From positions 248,001-312,000 of the forward strand of contig NZ_CABVHY010000001.1 in NCBI RefSeq assembly GCF_902497875.1: 64,000 nt of DNA, in the 5' to 3' direction. Positions 53,424-62,206 of this stretch are shown here, piece after piece. This stretch comes from Pseudomonas fluorescens (lineage in GTDB: Bacteria > Pseudomonadota > Gammaproteobacteria > Pseudomonadales > Pseudomonadaceae). Each line of letters starts with the position of its first letter. Position 1 is the first letter of the stretch. Both the position numbers and the translations under genes were made by a program. The notes beneath the pieces were generated by a model. That model worked only from the letters and a program-made list of their open reading frames with translations, had not been told where the DNA came from and ran no database searches.

Positions 53424-54082
53424 TAGAACTTCTGAATCTGTGGGCGGCCTGGTTTCCCGAACTGTGGAAAGGCTTTGTGTTGTCCATGCAGGTCACTGCC
53501 GTCAGCCTGGTCCTCGGGATTGTCCTGGGGCTGGTACTCGCCCTCGGGGTTTCTGCGTCGAGCAAGACCCTGCGCTACCCGGCCTTGATCATCGTTGAAC
53601 TCGGGCGCGGCGCACCGGCGCTGATCCTGCTGCAGTATTTCTATTTTGGCCTGCCTTCGGTGAATCTGACGCTGACTTCGTTTTGGGCTGCGGCGTTGGC
53701 ATTGGCCTACTGCACGGCGGCCTACACCAGCGAAATCATCCGCGGCGGCATTGAGGCCGTGGCCCAGGGGCAGAACGAAGCCGCCGAGGTGATCGGCCTT
53801 GGCCGCTTGGACGCGCTGCGGTTCATCATTCTGCCCCAGGCCTTGCGGGTGGCACTGCCGTCGTTGCTCGGGTTCTCGATCATGATGTTCCAGGCCTCAT
53901 CGCTGTGCTTCACCATCGCCCTCCCGGAAATCGTCAGCCGCGCCTCGGCCATCGGCTCGTCGACGTTTGAGTACATGCCCGTGCTAGCCCTGGCGGGACT
54001 GATGTATTTCGCTGTTTGCGCGCCCGCGACACTGGGTGTGGCGGCACTGGAGAGAAGATTGGCGCCGAGCCGGCAAGCCTAA
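53420..54082 (+). CDS. Polar amino acid-type ABC transporter permease 2
   Basis: A 220-residue permease with the EAA loop GQNEAAEVIGLGRLDALRFIILPQALRVALPSLLG. With permease 1 it forms a heterodimeric channel, unlike the single-permease transporters at 22118 and 57023. Confidence 0.87.
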   Translation: MIELLNLWAAWFPELWKGFVLSMQVTAVSLVLGIVLGLVLALGVSASSKTLRYPALIIVELGRGAPALILLQYFYFGLPSVNLTLTSFWAAALALAYCTAAYTSEIIRGGIEAVAQGQNEAAEVIGLGRLDALRFIILPQALRVALPSLLGFSIMMFQASSLCFTIALPEIVSRASAIGSSTFEYMPVLALAGLMYFAVCAPATLGVAALERRLAPSRQA

Positions 54083-54139
54083 TAATTTCACTCACGCAGC
54101 TTTCTTCAAACGATGCTTTCTCATTGGAAAGGTGAAGTA

Positions 54140-54973
54140 ATGATGACGTCATTTAAAGGCATTATCCGTTGGGCATTCCTGTGTTCGGCCGTTGCCGGCG
54201 CGCCTTATGCGTTTGCTGACTGTAAACCCGCCCACCAATTTGAAACGATCACTCCGGGTGTCTTGACCGTCGCCGCCTGGGTATTCCCTCCCTACTCGAT
54301 CCCGGGCCCTGACAATCAAACGAGCGGCGTTGACGGCGAGATCATCAAGCGGGTGGCGGCTAAAGAGTGTCTTAAAATCAAGTCGACTGTCGTGGACCCT
54401 GCGGCCGTCATTCAGTCGGTGATTGCCAAACGTGCAGACGTTGCCATCGGTGACTGGTACCGAACAGCGGAGCGCAACAAGGTACTTGGGCTTTCGGCCC
54501 CCTTGTACCTGGACGTCATGGGGATTATCTCCCCTCAAGGCTATTCCAGGATTTCCGAACTGGAAGGCAAGCGTGTCGGCACGGTACAGGGTTATCTCTG
54601 GGTGGACGATTTGAAAAAAGTCCTCGGCGACAACCTGATCCTGTATCCAAATCCCGTGGCGATGGCACAAGATCTGGCTTCCAACAGGATTCAGGCCGGC
54701 GCGGACAGCTTCGCTGTCGGTATAGCCTCTCAACAGAAGGGGGCGTATCAGGGGCATAGCATCAAAGTATCGGAGCCCGATCCCCGGGTAAAAGCCACCC
54801 TCGAACCTGGGCAAACCAGTTTCCCCTATACCAAATCCAATACTGCACTGGGTCTGGCGTTGAGTGAAAATATCCAGGCATTGCACCGCTCTGGAGAGAT
54901 CGCCGAAATCCTCGCATCCTTTGGACTTGATCAGAAAGCCGCCGATGTGGGAGCGCCTCGCCTGTTGGAATAA
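54140..54973 (+). CDS. ABC transporter substrate-binding protein (SBP_bac_3)
   Basis: A 277-residue periplasmic protein. Signal peptide MMTSFKGIIRWAFL to AYAFA, then DCKPAHQFETITPGVLTVAAWVFPPYS and a two-lobed domain with DVAIGDWYRTAERNKVLGLSAPLY. The binding pocket carries several aromatic residues (WVFPPY, DWY), as found in proteins that bind quaternary or aromatic ligands. It belongs to the importer encoded just upstream. Confidence 0.85.
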   Translation: MMTSFKGIIRWAFLCSAVAGAPYAFADCKPAHQFETITPGVLTVAAWVFPPYSIPGPDNQTSGVDGEIIKRVAAKECLKIKSTVVDPAAVIQSVIAKRADVAIGDWYRTAERNKVLGLSAPLYLDVMGIISPQGYSRISELEGKRVGTVQGYLWVDDLKKVLGDNLILYPNPVAMAQDLASNRIQAGADSFAVGIASQQKGAYQGHSIKVSEPDPRVKATLEPGQTSFPYTKSNTALGLALSENIQALHRSGEIAEILASFGLDQKAADVGAPRLLE

Positions 54974-55057
54974 CACGTGGCAGAGGGCCGAACGAGCCGG
55001 CTGCTCCCGCGGACGATTCGGCCCCTGCGCCAGCCTCAAGACTGTTCTGGAGAAATG

Positions 55058-56083
55058 ATGGACGATCCTTCATTGGTCAAGCGTCTTTCGCTTGAAGAAG
55101 CTACCGCTTTTGCTCGGCAGCAATGTTTAGCCCACGGGGCCAGTGAGGCTGTGGCGCAGGCGCTCGCCAATGCCACTGTTTCTGCACAGGCCCATGGCAT
55201 GCAGGGGGTAGGCTTCGCCCATTTGCCTGATTATCTGAGTGGATTTACCACCGGACGTATTGCGAGAGCGGTTGAGCCGATCATCACCCATGTGGCACCA
55301 GCCATGATTCGCTGCGATGCGCAAAGAGGCATTGCGCAGTTGGGATTCGATCAAGCGTTCGCGTCGTTTTGTGCTACCGCGAAACAGCAGGGCATCACCC
55401 TGTTCGCCCAGCACAATGCGTTTACCTGTGGCGAACTGGGTTATTACACCCGTCGCCTGGCGGGTGAAGGACTCGTGGGGCTGGCGTTCACCAATGGTCC
55501 GCCGCTGCTGACTGTTTCAGGGCAGAGCCGTCCTATGTATTCGACTAATCCCATAGCGTTCGCCGCGCCAAGTGCGGATGGACGCAACGTGCTGATTGAC
55601 CAGGCAAGCAGCGCAACGGCGTACGTCAACCTCCTTAGAGCGGCCGAGGCGGGAGAGGCTATTCCCGCAGGATGGGCAGTCGACGCGCAGGGCAACGAAA
55701 CACTGAGTGCTCGCGAGGCATTGAATGGCACCTTGTTGGCGTTCGGCGGCAGTCGTGGAGCGAACATCGCGTTGATGGTCGAAGTCCTCGCAGGCTGTGT
55801 TACGGGGGCCAATTGGTCGCTGGACGCGCCGGACTTCCGTGCAGGCGACGGCTCGCCCGGCTCGGGATTGCTGGTCATCGCCATAGCTCCTCGGTTACTC
55901 GATGAGCGCTTCGAAATTCGGCTGGCGGAGCAAATGACGCGTCTTGCAGCCATGGGCATATACCATCCTGGCAAAGCGAAGGAGGAGGCTTACGCGAGTG
56001 CGATGCGTGAGGGCATCTGTCTGCCCTTGGCGTTGCTCGAGCAACTCGGTCGGACCTCCCTCGACGAGTGCCACGTCGCTTAG
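55058..56083 (+). CDS. Ldh2/malate dehydrogenase-type NAD(P)H oxidoreductase
   Basis: A 341-residue protein of the Ldh2/YlbC/delta-1-piperideine-2-carboxylate reductase family: AHGMQGVGFAHLPDY, the active-site HNAFTCGELGYYTRRLA region, STNPIAFAAPS and the late GSRGANIALMVEVLAG. Members reduce 2-keto acids or cyclic imino acids. The ATG at 55058 has GGAG five bases upstream. In this operon, reduction of a cyclic imine or a keto acid from a betaine would fit. Confidence 0.83.
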   Translation: MDDPSLVKRLSLEEATAFARQQCLAHGASEAVAQALANATVSAQAHGMQGVGFAHLPDYLSGFTTGRIARAVEPIITHVAPAMIRCDAQRGIAQLGFDQAFASFCATAKQQGITLFAQHNAFTCGELGYYTRRLAGEGLVGLAFTNGPPLLTVSGQSRPMYSTNPIAFAAPSADGRNVLIDQASSATAYVNLLRAAEAGEAIPAGWAVDAQGNETLSAREALNGTLLAFGGSRGANIALMVEVLAGCVTGANWSLDAPDFRAGDGSPGSGLLVIAIAPRLLDERFEIRLAEQMTRLAAMGIYHPGKAKEEAYASAMREGICLPLALLEQLGRTSLDECHVA

Positions 56084-56233
56084 AGCAATTTGAGCCGGCC
56101 CGGAGAGAGACGCCGATCGCCTTATCATTGGCGGACTCACCGATCATGACTCAAGTAGCGTTGGCAATGCGATTTCGGGAGCGCAGTGCACAGGTCCACC
56201 ACGCCCGAGCAATGCGCCGGTGGTAGACATTTG

Positions 56234-56998
56234 TTAATGAATGATCTGCTTTAGAAAGTCCTGGGATCTTGGATTTTTGGGTGAGCTGAAGAAGGCATTG
56301 GGTTCGTTTTCTTCGATGATTTCTCCAGCGTCCATAAAAATCACCCGATCAGCCACTTTACGAGCGAACCCCATTTCGTGGGTGACACACACCATCGTCA
56401 TCCCATCGTCCGCCAGCGCAATCATGGTTTCCAATACTTCGTTAACCATTTCGGGGTCTAGTGCTGAGGTGGGTTCGTCGAACAACATTATTTTTGGTTC
56501 CATGCATAACGCTCGTGCGATCGCCACTCGCTGTTGCTGTCCGCCGGAGAGTTGAGAGGGGTATTTGCTGGAGTGGTTGTTTATTTTTACTTTGGATAGA
56601 TAATGCATCGCCAGCTCTTTGGCTTGTGTTTTTGAATACAGGCCAGCCGTCACAGGAGCAAGTGTGCAGTTTTCAAGTGCTGTCATGTGAGGGAACAAGT
56701 TGAAATGCTGAAACACCATTCCGACCTCTCTGAGGTTTTTCGCGCGCTGGCTTAGATCGACCCCATCAATGATGATTGTGCCTTCCTGGATTTGCTCAAG
56801 GCGGTTCATGCATCTGATCATTGTGGATTTTCCGGATCCTGAGGGACCACAGATCACGATGCGCTCTTTGTGTTTAATGGAGAGATTGATGTTCTTCAGT
56901 ACCTGGTGGTTACCGTACCATTTGCTGATGTTGTTAAGCTCAATGGCATAAACAGTTGAAGTGAAAGCGGCGCTGCCTGGTTTTTTTGCAGGATTCAT
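56234..56998 (-). CDS. Polar amino acid-type ABC transporter ATP-binding protein
   Basis: A 254-residue ATPase with Walker [11 protein letters not shown]-loop [11 protein letters not shown], signature [15 protein letters not shown] and Walker [16 protein letters not shown]. Last gene of a minus-strand operon with a BiuH-like hydrolase and a GYD protein. It shows more AT-rich codon use than its left neighbours. Confidence 0.88.
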   Translation of the reverse strand: MNPAKKPGSAAFTSTVYAIELNNISKWYGNHQVLKNINLSIKHKERIVICGPSGSGKSTMIRCMNRLEQIQEGTIIIDGVDLSQRAKNLREVGMVFQHFNLFPHMTALENCTLAPVTAGLYSKTQAKELAMHYLSKVKINNHSSKYPSQLSGGQQQRVAIARALCMEPKIMLFDEPTSALDPEMVNEVLETMIALADDGMTMVCVTHEMGFARKVADRVIFMDAGEIIEENEPNAFFSSPKNPRSQDFLKQIIH

Positions 56999-57022
56999 AT
57001 CTGTTCCCAGGGTGATATGGGT

Positions 57023-57769
57023 TCAAGAGAATATTTTTTTGAGTAAGCCGAGCTTGTTTTTGTGTTCACTACTAGAGACGGAACGTCCTTCTGTGAGTGC
57101 CTTGGACATACGCTTCTCGAGCACTGATTGGAGGAGGGTGAGGAGAGTGATCAGTACAAGGTAGTAGACTAATGCCGCCAAATACCATTCGGTAAATTTA
57201 AAGCTTGCTGAAATGGACAGCGACGTGGTGGTCATCAGTTCTTTCAGAGAGATGGTGTACGCCAGTGAAGTGGATTTCAGTAGCGTAATAAACTCATTCA
57301 TGAGTGAGGGAATGGAGACCCGCATTGCCTGGGGTAATATGACATGGGAGAAAGAATTGTATTTACTGATTCCAAGCGCTGTCGCGGCTTCATGTTGCCC
57401 TTTTCCAACAGAGGACAGTCCTGCTCGGACTATTTCCGCATTGTAAGCGATGCCTACCATGGACATGGCTAGGAATGCCGCGATAAACGGGCTAAACCAA
57501 TCGGACCGCAAGGTGGGGAAGAGTTGCGGCAAACCATTCCAGAAGAAAAGCAGCACCAGAAGGGTCGGGGCTCCCCTGAAAAGCCATACATAGGATTTAA
57601 GAGCGAGTCTCAAACTACGTCGACTCGATAGTAGTCCCACTGCAAATGGAAGCGATAGGAGTGTGGAGGTTATCTGCACGGCGACCGAAAGCGCTACTGT
57701 AATCATCGCCCCGGTTAACAGGTCACGGCTAAACAGGGCCTGAATAAAATAATCAAAATCAAAAAGCAT
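57023..57769 (-). CDS. Polar amino acid-type ABC transporter permease
   Basis: A 248-residue permease with the EAA loop GQHEAATALGISKYNSFSHVILPQAMRVSIPSLMNEF and a charged C-terminal tail. It is the only permease in this operon, so a homodimer is expected. Confidence 0.87.
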   Translation of the reverse strand: MLFDFDYFIQALFSRDLLTGAMITVALSVAVQITSTLLSLPFAVGLLSSRRSLRLALKSYVWLFRGAPTLLVLLFFWNGLPQLFPTLRSDWFSPFIAAFLAMSMVGIAYNAEIVRAGLSSVGKGQHEAATALGISKYNSFSHVILPQAMRVSIPSLMNEFITLLKSTSLAYTISLKELMTTTSLSISASFKFTEWYLAALVYYLVLITLLTLLQSVLEKRMSKALTEGRSVSSSEHKNKLGLLKKIFS

Positions 57770-57895
57770 AATGAACCTCGTTGTCCGCGCACGGAGGTTT
57801 AGGCAAGTTCAATGTATAAGAATGTCAGCTTGAGATGAATGTTGCGTAAACCCCGGTGCTACGGTTTTTAAGTTCTATCCTGGAGTGGGCAGGGG

Positions 57896-58708
57896 TCAGG
57901 GCTTGATATCGAAATCAGACTCGGCAATGTTGTATTTTTTAGCGATCGTGCTCAGGGTGCCATCCGCTTTGATTTTATTCAGCCCCTCCTGAACGGCTTG
58001 TTTGTCTTCAGGGTTTTTTTGGAAATATATTCCATAGTTAGCTTCGGAAGGGAACGCAAAGGCGAGTTTGAGATGACCTTGCGACTGTTTGATCCGAACC
58101 CCTGCTTCAGCTGTTTCGGTGATGGTGGCGTTGACCCGTCCACCCAGAACCTGCTGGGTCGAGGCGACCTGTGTGGGGTAGGAGCTGATTGAAATCGGAG
58201 GGAGGTTGGACGCTATGAATTGTTCGTTCAGCTTAACCAGGAGCTTTAAGTTGGAAGATCCTGCTTCTACCGATACGGATTTACCGCTCAGGTCCTCGGG
58301 TTTCTGGATGGTGGTATCGGTGCTGGCGGTGACGATTGCGGGCGAGGTCATCAGGTACGGGACGGCGCTGTAGACTTTTTGACGCTCATCGTTAATATAA
58401 ATACCGCTGATGGCCAGAGAACATTTTCCTGACTGTAACGAAGGAAGGACTCCTTCAAAACTGCTCGTCAAGAATCTGACTTGTGCTCCCCATTGTTTTG
58501 CCATGGCGTCGATAATATCGATGTCAATGCCCTTGGGACGTTGATCAGCAGCGTTCTCTATAAAGGTAAGCGGAGGGAAATCGCCTGTGGTGCACACATT
58601 GAGACGGCCATCCTGCACGAAAGAGGGGATCGCAGGTTCGGCCATTGCCAAGCCTGAAAATAACAGTGCACCGTAAAACACTCTTGTTGTCGTTGTAAGC
58701 GCTTTCAT
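57896..58708 (-). CDS. ABC transporter substrate-binding protein (SBP_bac_3)
   Basis: A 270-residue protein with a signal peptide ending at LAMA-EPA, then LNVCTTGDFPPLTFIENAADQRPKGIDIDIIDAMAKQWGAQVRF and ISGIYINDERQKVYSAVPYL. Two Cys near the ligand lobe (NVCTTG, GKCSLA) may pair. It lies upstream of the permease with a 126-base gap that may hold a second promoter or processing site. Confidence 0.86.
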   Translation of the reverse strand: MKALTTTTRVFYGALLFSGLAMAEPAIPSFVQDGRLNVCTTGDFPPLTFIENAADQRPKGIDIDIIDAMAKQWGAQVRFLTSSFEGVLPSLQSGKCSLAISGIYINDERQKVYSAVPYLMTSPAIVTASTDTTIQKPEDLSGKSVSVEAGSSNLKLLVKLNEQFIASNLPPISISSYPTQVASTQQVLGGRVNATITETAEAGVRIKQSQGHLKLAFAFPSEANYGIYFQKNPEDKQAVQEGLNKIKADGTLSTIAKKYNIAESDFDIKP

Positions 58709-58726
58709 GTGCTGTCTCCGGTATTA

Positions 58727-59026
58727 TTATGTTCTAGGGATGTTGTCTACTATGGAGCCCCATTCGGTCGTGTCGAAGGCTCTTAAAATCAAGGGTTCGA
58801 CATGCCCGTCCTGGCGAGCGGTCAGCAAGTATTCCATCATCAATATTTCACTGGGCATTTCAAATATTTGAACAAAATCATAAGGGCCCATGGTGGCGAA
58901 CAGACCGAGACTGCGTCCACCCAGGCGTTCTACACGTTCTTTGCTGATCCTCCCTCGCTCAGGTGAGTCTTTTAATTCGGTAAGGCCTTTATGTGTCATG
59001 CGCATCAAGGAGATGAAGAGGGGCAT
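58727..59026 (-). CDS. GYD-domain protein
   Basis: A 99-residue GYD protein with MTHKGLTELKDSPERGR, LGGRSLGLFATMGPYDFVQIFEMPSE and a conserved C-terminal LRAF. The biochemical role of the family is not settled; members are small alpha/beta dimers often next to hydrolases. The ATG at 59026 lies 2 bases after the stop of the upstream hydrolase gene, so translation is probably coupled. Confidence 0.82.
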   Translation of the reverse strand: MPLFISLMRMTHKGLTELKDSPERGRISKERVERLGGRSLGLFATMGPYDFVQIFEMPSEILMMEYLLTARQDGHVEPLILRAFDTTEWGSIVDNIPRT

Positions 59027-59028
59027 AA

Positions 59029-59718
59029 TTAACTCGTGCACTGAGAGGTAGGGGTGTTAAGAGTTGACAGGAACTTTATAACTTCTTGGCTTTCTGCCAC
59101 TGTTCCGAAAATCCCGTTTTCAACGGTGACCATGTAAATGGCCGCTTCGTGTGCATACTGATCGCCGCTGGCGCAGGCGTCTTCAATCAGCAGGTTCTGG
59201 TAATTACGGTCTTGAGCTTCTCGCATCGTGGTGCTCACGCAAACATCTGTCGTGCAGCCACTGAACAGTAAATGTGTTATTCCCTTTGCGCGAAGTACAT
59301 GATCAAGTTCTGTGTAGGTAAACGCCCCATTCGCGGTTTTATCAATGATCACGTCTTCCGGGCTGACATTGATTTCCGGATCAATTTCGAAACCTGGGGA
59401 TGAGCGCAGTAGAACATTGGTATTGTCCAGGCCCGACTGCTTGCGGCGCCACTTTTCATAGTCCGTCATGTCGGCCATGTCGGCACGATAGCCTTGGCGG
59501 GTGTGTACGATTAAACAACCGACACTTCGCGCCGCTTCAATGACTGCATTGACTACAGGAACGATTTTGCGAATGGATGCAGGGTTGTAGCCCATCTTCG
59601 CAAAGTATCCATCGTGAGCGATAAAGTCGATTTGCAGGTCGATGACCATAAGTGCAGTTTTTTTGGGGTCGAAATTTCCATCGTACGGGTAGTTGAAGGG
59701 GCGAGCGGTAATTGCCAT
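59029..59718 (-). CDS. Isochorismatase-family amidohydrolase, BiuH-like
   Basis: A 229-residue cysteine hydrolase. Catalytic Asp27 (MVIDLQIDF), Lys in VIIDKTANGAF and Cys in TTDVCVSTTMREA form the triad. The start ARPFNYPYDG and the region HTRQGYRADMADMTDYEKWRRKQSG closely follow the biuret hydrolase BiuH of Rhizobium. A linear amide such as biuret, or a related ureido compound, is the probable substrate. It is the first gene of a minus operon with GYD and ABC genes. Confidence 0.83.
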   Translation of the reverse strand: MAITARPFNYPYDGNFDPKKTALMVIDLQIDFIAHDGYFAKMGYNPASIRKIVPVVNAVIEAARSVGCLIVHTRQGYRADMADMTDYEKWRRKQSGLDNTNVLLRSSPGFEIDPEINVSPEDVIIDKTANGAFTYTELDHVLRAKGITHLLFSGCTTDVCVSTTMREAQDRNYQNLLIEDACASGDQYAHEAAIYMVTVENGIFGTVAESQEVIKFLSTLNTPTSQCTS

Positions 59719-59826
59719 GAGGGTTCTTCTTGTGGCTATTGTTTGTCATGATTCTAGGATCATTCTATTGACATTTACAGCGATAAATTTTAACGTATTT
59801 TTGTTTAGTATAACTTAACGATTATT

Positions 59827-60735
59827 ATGAATAGTGCTCCCAATCTCACCTATTTCAAGGTTTTCGAATCGGTCGCCAGATTGGGATTGGTAAGGGCTGC
59901 TGCCTCAGAGCTCTATATCACTCCTGGAGCGGTAAGCCAGCAGCTGCGTAGCCTGCAGGAGTCGTTGGGGGTCGAGCTTTTTGCCAAGGACGGCAGGCGG
60001 CTTAAACTCACGGATGCGGGGAAACTGCTGCAGCGCTCGGTCGCGTCGGCGTTATTCGAGATCAATGGCTGCCTGGACCAGATTTCCGGCAGCAAGGCGA
60101 AAGAACCTCTCGGGGATAAGTTCCGGGTTTCAATGCCCCAGGCTTTGGCCGTTTCATGGCTGGCGCCCAACCTGTTTGAATTTGCCGAGAGTACGGGGTT
60201 GTCAACGCTCGACATTCAGTCGTGTAGCGACCCTGGCCAAATTGATTGGCGTGTCACTGATGTGGCCATTGTCTATGGGAATGCTCCATGGCCAGGCCTT
60301 ACCTGGCATCTTTTAGAGAATATCGATATTGCGCCGGTGTGCAGCCCGCGCTTGTTAAACGGATCAGTGCCGCTTCGCACCGTTGAAGGATTGGCAGATG
60401 TGTGGATATTGCATGAAGATGACGGCAGCGAATGGCGGCGCTGGCTGGTTAAATCAAAAGCGAAAAATCTACCGGTCAAAACTGCTCGATTCGACTCGAT
60501 GGCCACGGTGCTTTCTGCTGCGCTGGAGGGGAAGGGCGTAGCGCTGGCCAGTCGCTGGTTGGTCAGGGACTATCTTCATGACGGCCGCCTGGTGTTTCCT
60601 TTCGAGATGACCATCGAGGCGTCAAAAAACTACTATTGTTTGTGTCCCGAAGCCCGTGCGGACGAGCCCTTGGTTGCCAAGTTTATCGAGTGGATAGGTG
60701 GGCGGAATGTGGACGCTTCTCGCGTACGCAAATAA
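59827..60735 (+). CDS. LysR-family regulator (GcvA-like)
   Basis: A 302-residue regulator with helix-turn-helix NLTYFKVFESVARLGLVRAAASELYITPGAVSQQLRSLQ and an effector domain with FRVSMPQALAVSWLAPNL. It diverges from the BiuH-like operon with a 108-base AT-rich gap and should control it. The gap includes TTTAGTATAACTTAACG-like AT-rich sequence near its own start. Confidence 0.86.
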   Translation: MNSAPNLTYFKVFESVARLGLVRAAASELYITPGAVSQQLRSLQESLGVELFAKDGRRLKLTDAGKLLQRSVASALFEINGCLDQISGSKAKEPLGDKFRVSMPQALAVSWLAPNLFEFAESTGLSTLDIQSCSDPGQIDWRVTDVAIVYGNAPWPGLTWHLLENIDIAPVCSPRLLNGSVPLRTVEGLADVWILHEDDGSEWRRWLVKSKAKNLPVKTARFDSMATVLSAALEGKGVALASRWLVRDYLHDGRLVFPFEMTIEASKNYYCLCPEARADEPLVAKFIEWIGGRNVDASRVRK

Positions 60736-60804
60736 CCGGGATTGCGGCTGTTGTTGCTGACGGCGGCACCCTTGACGAGACAGGCTCTCTGGTCTGCAGG
60801 ACCC

Positions 60805-60899
60805 GACGCTGAACAAGTTGTATCAGAACCTGATTACCGACAAGTTGAAGGACGGCGTCGAACTGGACAAAGCCATCGAGGCAGTGAAGATAACAAGGT
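60805..60899 (+). pseudogene. Short coding remnant of unidentified gene
   Basis: A frame reading DPTLNKLYQNLITDKLKDG then VELDKAIEAVK has a protein-like, helical composition but no start codon and no recognisable family. It ends close to a real terminator, as if the 3' end of a lost gene survives. Confidence 0.4.
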
Positions 60900-60926
60900 G
60901 CGCCCTTCCTGGCGCACCCTGTTTTT
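60897..60926 (+). terminator. Intrinsic terminator
   Basis: Perfect 8-bp stem GGTGCGCC with a 6-base loop, followed by CTGTTTTT. Confidence 0.8.
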
Positions 60927-60934
60927 GAACGCTA

Positions 60935-62179
60935 TCAGGCGATAGGGTTCCAGGGACGGTCGCCAGACTCGTCCTTGATGCGGGTCGGCAGGCCCATCAC
61001 ATCCAGCGCCTTGAGGAACGGCTCAGCCGGCAGTTCCTCGACGTTGACCATGCGCCGTACGTCCCACTCGCCACGGGCTACCAGCAGGGCTGCAGCCACG
61101 GGTGGCACGCCTGCGGTATAGGAAATGCCCTGGCTGTCGGTTTCTGCATAGGCTTGCTCGTGGTCGGCGACGTTGTAGATGAACACCTCGCGCGGCTGAC
61201 CATCCTTGGTGCCCTTGACCAGATCGCCGATGCAGGTCTTGCCGGTGTAGCCGGGCGCCAGTGAGCTCGGATCAGGGAGCACGGCCTTGACCACTTTCAG
61301 CGGCACGACTTCCAGGCCTTCGGCGGTTAACACCGGTTGCTCGGAGAGCAAGCCGAGGTTCCTGAGTACGGTAAACACATTGATGTAGTGCTCGCCGAAG
61401 CTCATCCAGAAACGCACGTTAGGCACGCCGAGGTTCTTCGACAGCGAGTGCACTTCATCATGGCCGGTCAGGTACAGGTTCTGCGCCCCTACGACCGGCA
61501 AGTCGTCGGTGCGTTTGACTTCGAACATCGTGTTGCTGGTCCACTGGCTGTTCTGCCAGCTCCACACTTGTCCGGTGAACTCGCGGAAATTGATTTCCGG
61601 GTCAAAATTGGTGGCGAAATACTTGCCATGGGAACCGGCATTGACATCAAGAATGTCGATCGAGTCAATGCGGTCGAAATACTGTTGTTGCGCCAGTGCT
61701 GCATAGGCGTTGACCACACCCGGGTCGAAGCCCACGCCGAGAATGGCGGTAATGTTTTTCTCTTTGCACTCTTCGAGGTGGTTCCACTCGTAGTTGCCAT
61801 ACCAGGGCGGCGTCTCGCAGATTTTGCCCGGTTCTTCGTGAATGGCGGTGTCCAGATAGGCCACGCCGGTATCGATGCAGGCACGCAGCACCGACATGTT
61901 GAGGAAAGCGGAACCGACGTTGATGACGATCTGCGATCCGGTTTCGCGGATCAGCGCCTTGGTCGCTTCCACATCCAGGGCGTCCAGCGAGTAGGCCTGG
62001 ATATCGGCGGGCACTTTGAGGCTGCCCTTGGCCTTGACGCTGTCGATGATGGCCTGGCATTTGGAGATGCTGCGCGACGCGATAGCTATACGACCGAGTT
62101 CATCGTTGTGCTGCGCGCACTTGTGGGCCACCACCTTGGCGACACCTCCTGCACCAATGATAAGTACATTCTTCTTCAA
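60935..62179 (-). CDS. Carboxynorspermidine synthase (saccharopine dehydrogenase family)
   Basis: A 414-residue Rossmann dehydrogenase: VLIIGAGGVAKVVAHKCAQHND at the N-terminus, YLDTAIHEEPGK and GVGFDPGVVNAYA, matching carboxynorspermidine/carboxyspermidine dehydrogenases rather than lysine-degrading saccharopine dehydrogenases. It condenses aspartate semialdehyde with diaminopropane or putrescine using NADPH. The decarboxylase gene nspC lies 27 bases upstream on the same strand, giving a two-gene polyamine operon. Confidence 0.9.
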   Translation of the reverse strand: MKKNVLIIGAGGVAKVVAHKCAQHNDELGRIAIASRSISKCQAIIDSVKAKGSLKVPADIQAYSLDALDVEATKALIRETGSQIVINVGSAFLNMSVLRACIDTGVAYLDTAIHEEPGKICETPPWYGNYEWNHLEECKEKNITAILGVGFDPGVVNAYAALAQQQYFDRIDSIDILDVNAGSHGKYFATNFDPEINFREFTGQVWSWQNSQWTSNTMFEVKRTDDLPVVGAQNLYLTGHDEVHSLSKNLGVPNVRFWMSFGEHYINVFTVLRNLGLLSEQPVLTAEGLEVVPLKVVKAVLPDPSSLAPGYTGKTCIGDLVKGTKDGQPREVFIYNVADHEQAYAETDSQGISYTAGVPPVAAALLVARGEWDVRRMVNVEELPAEPFLKALDVMGLPTRIKDESGDRPWNPIA

Positions 62180-62206
62180 TTTTTCTCTCTCTCCTTCTCT
62201 GCCAGC

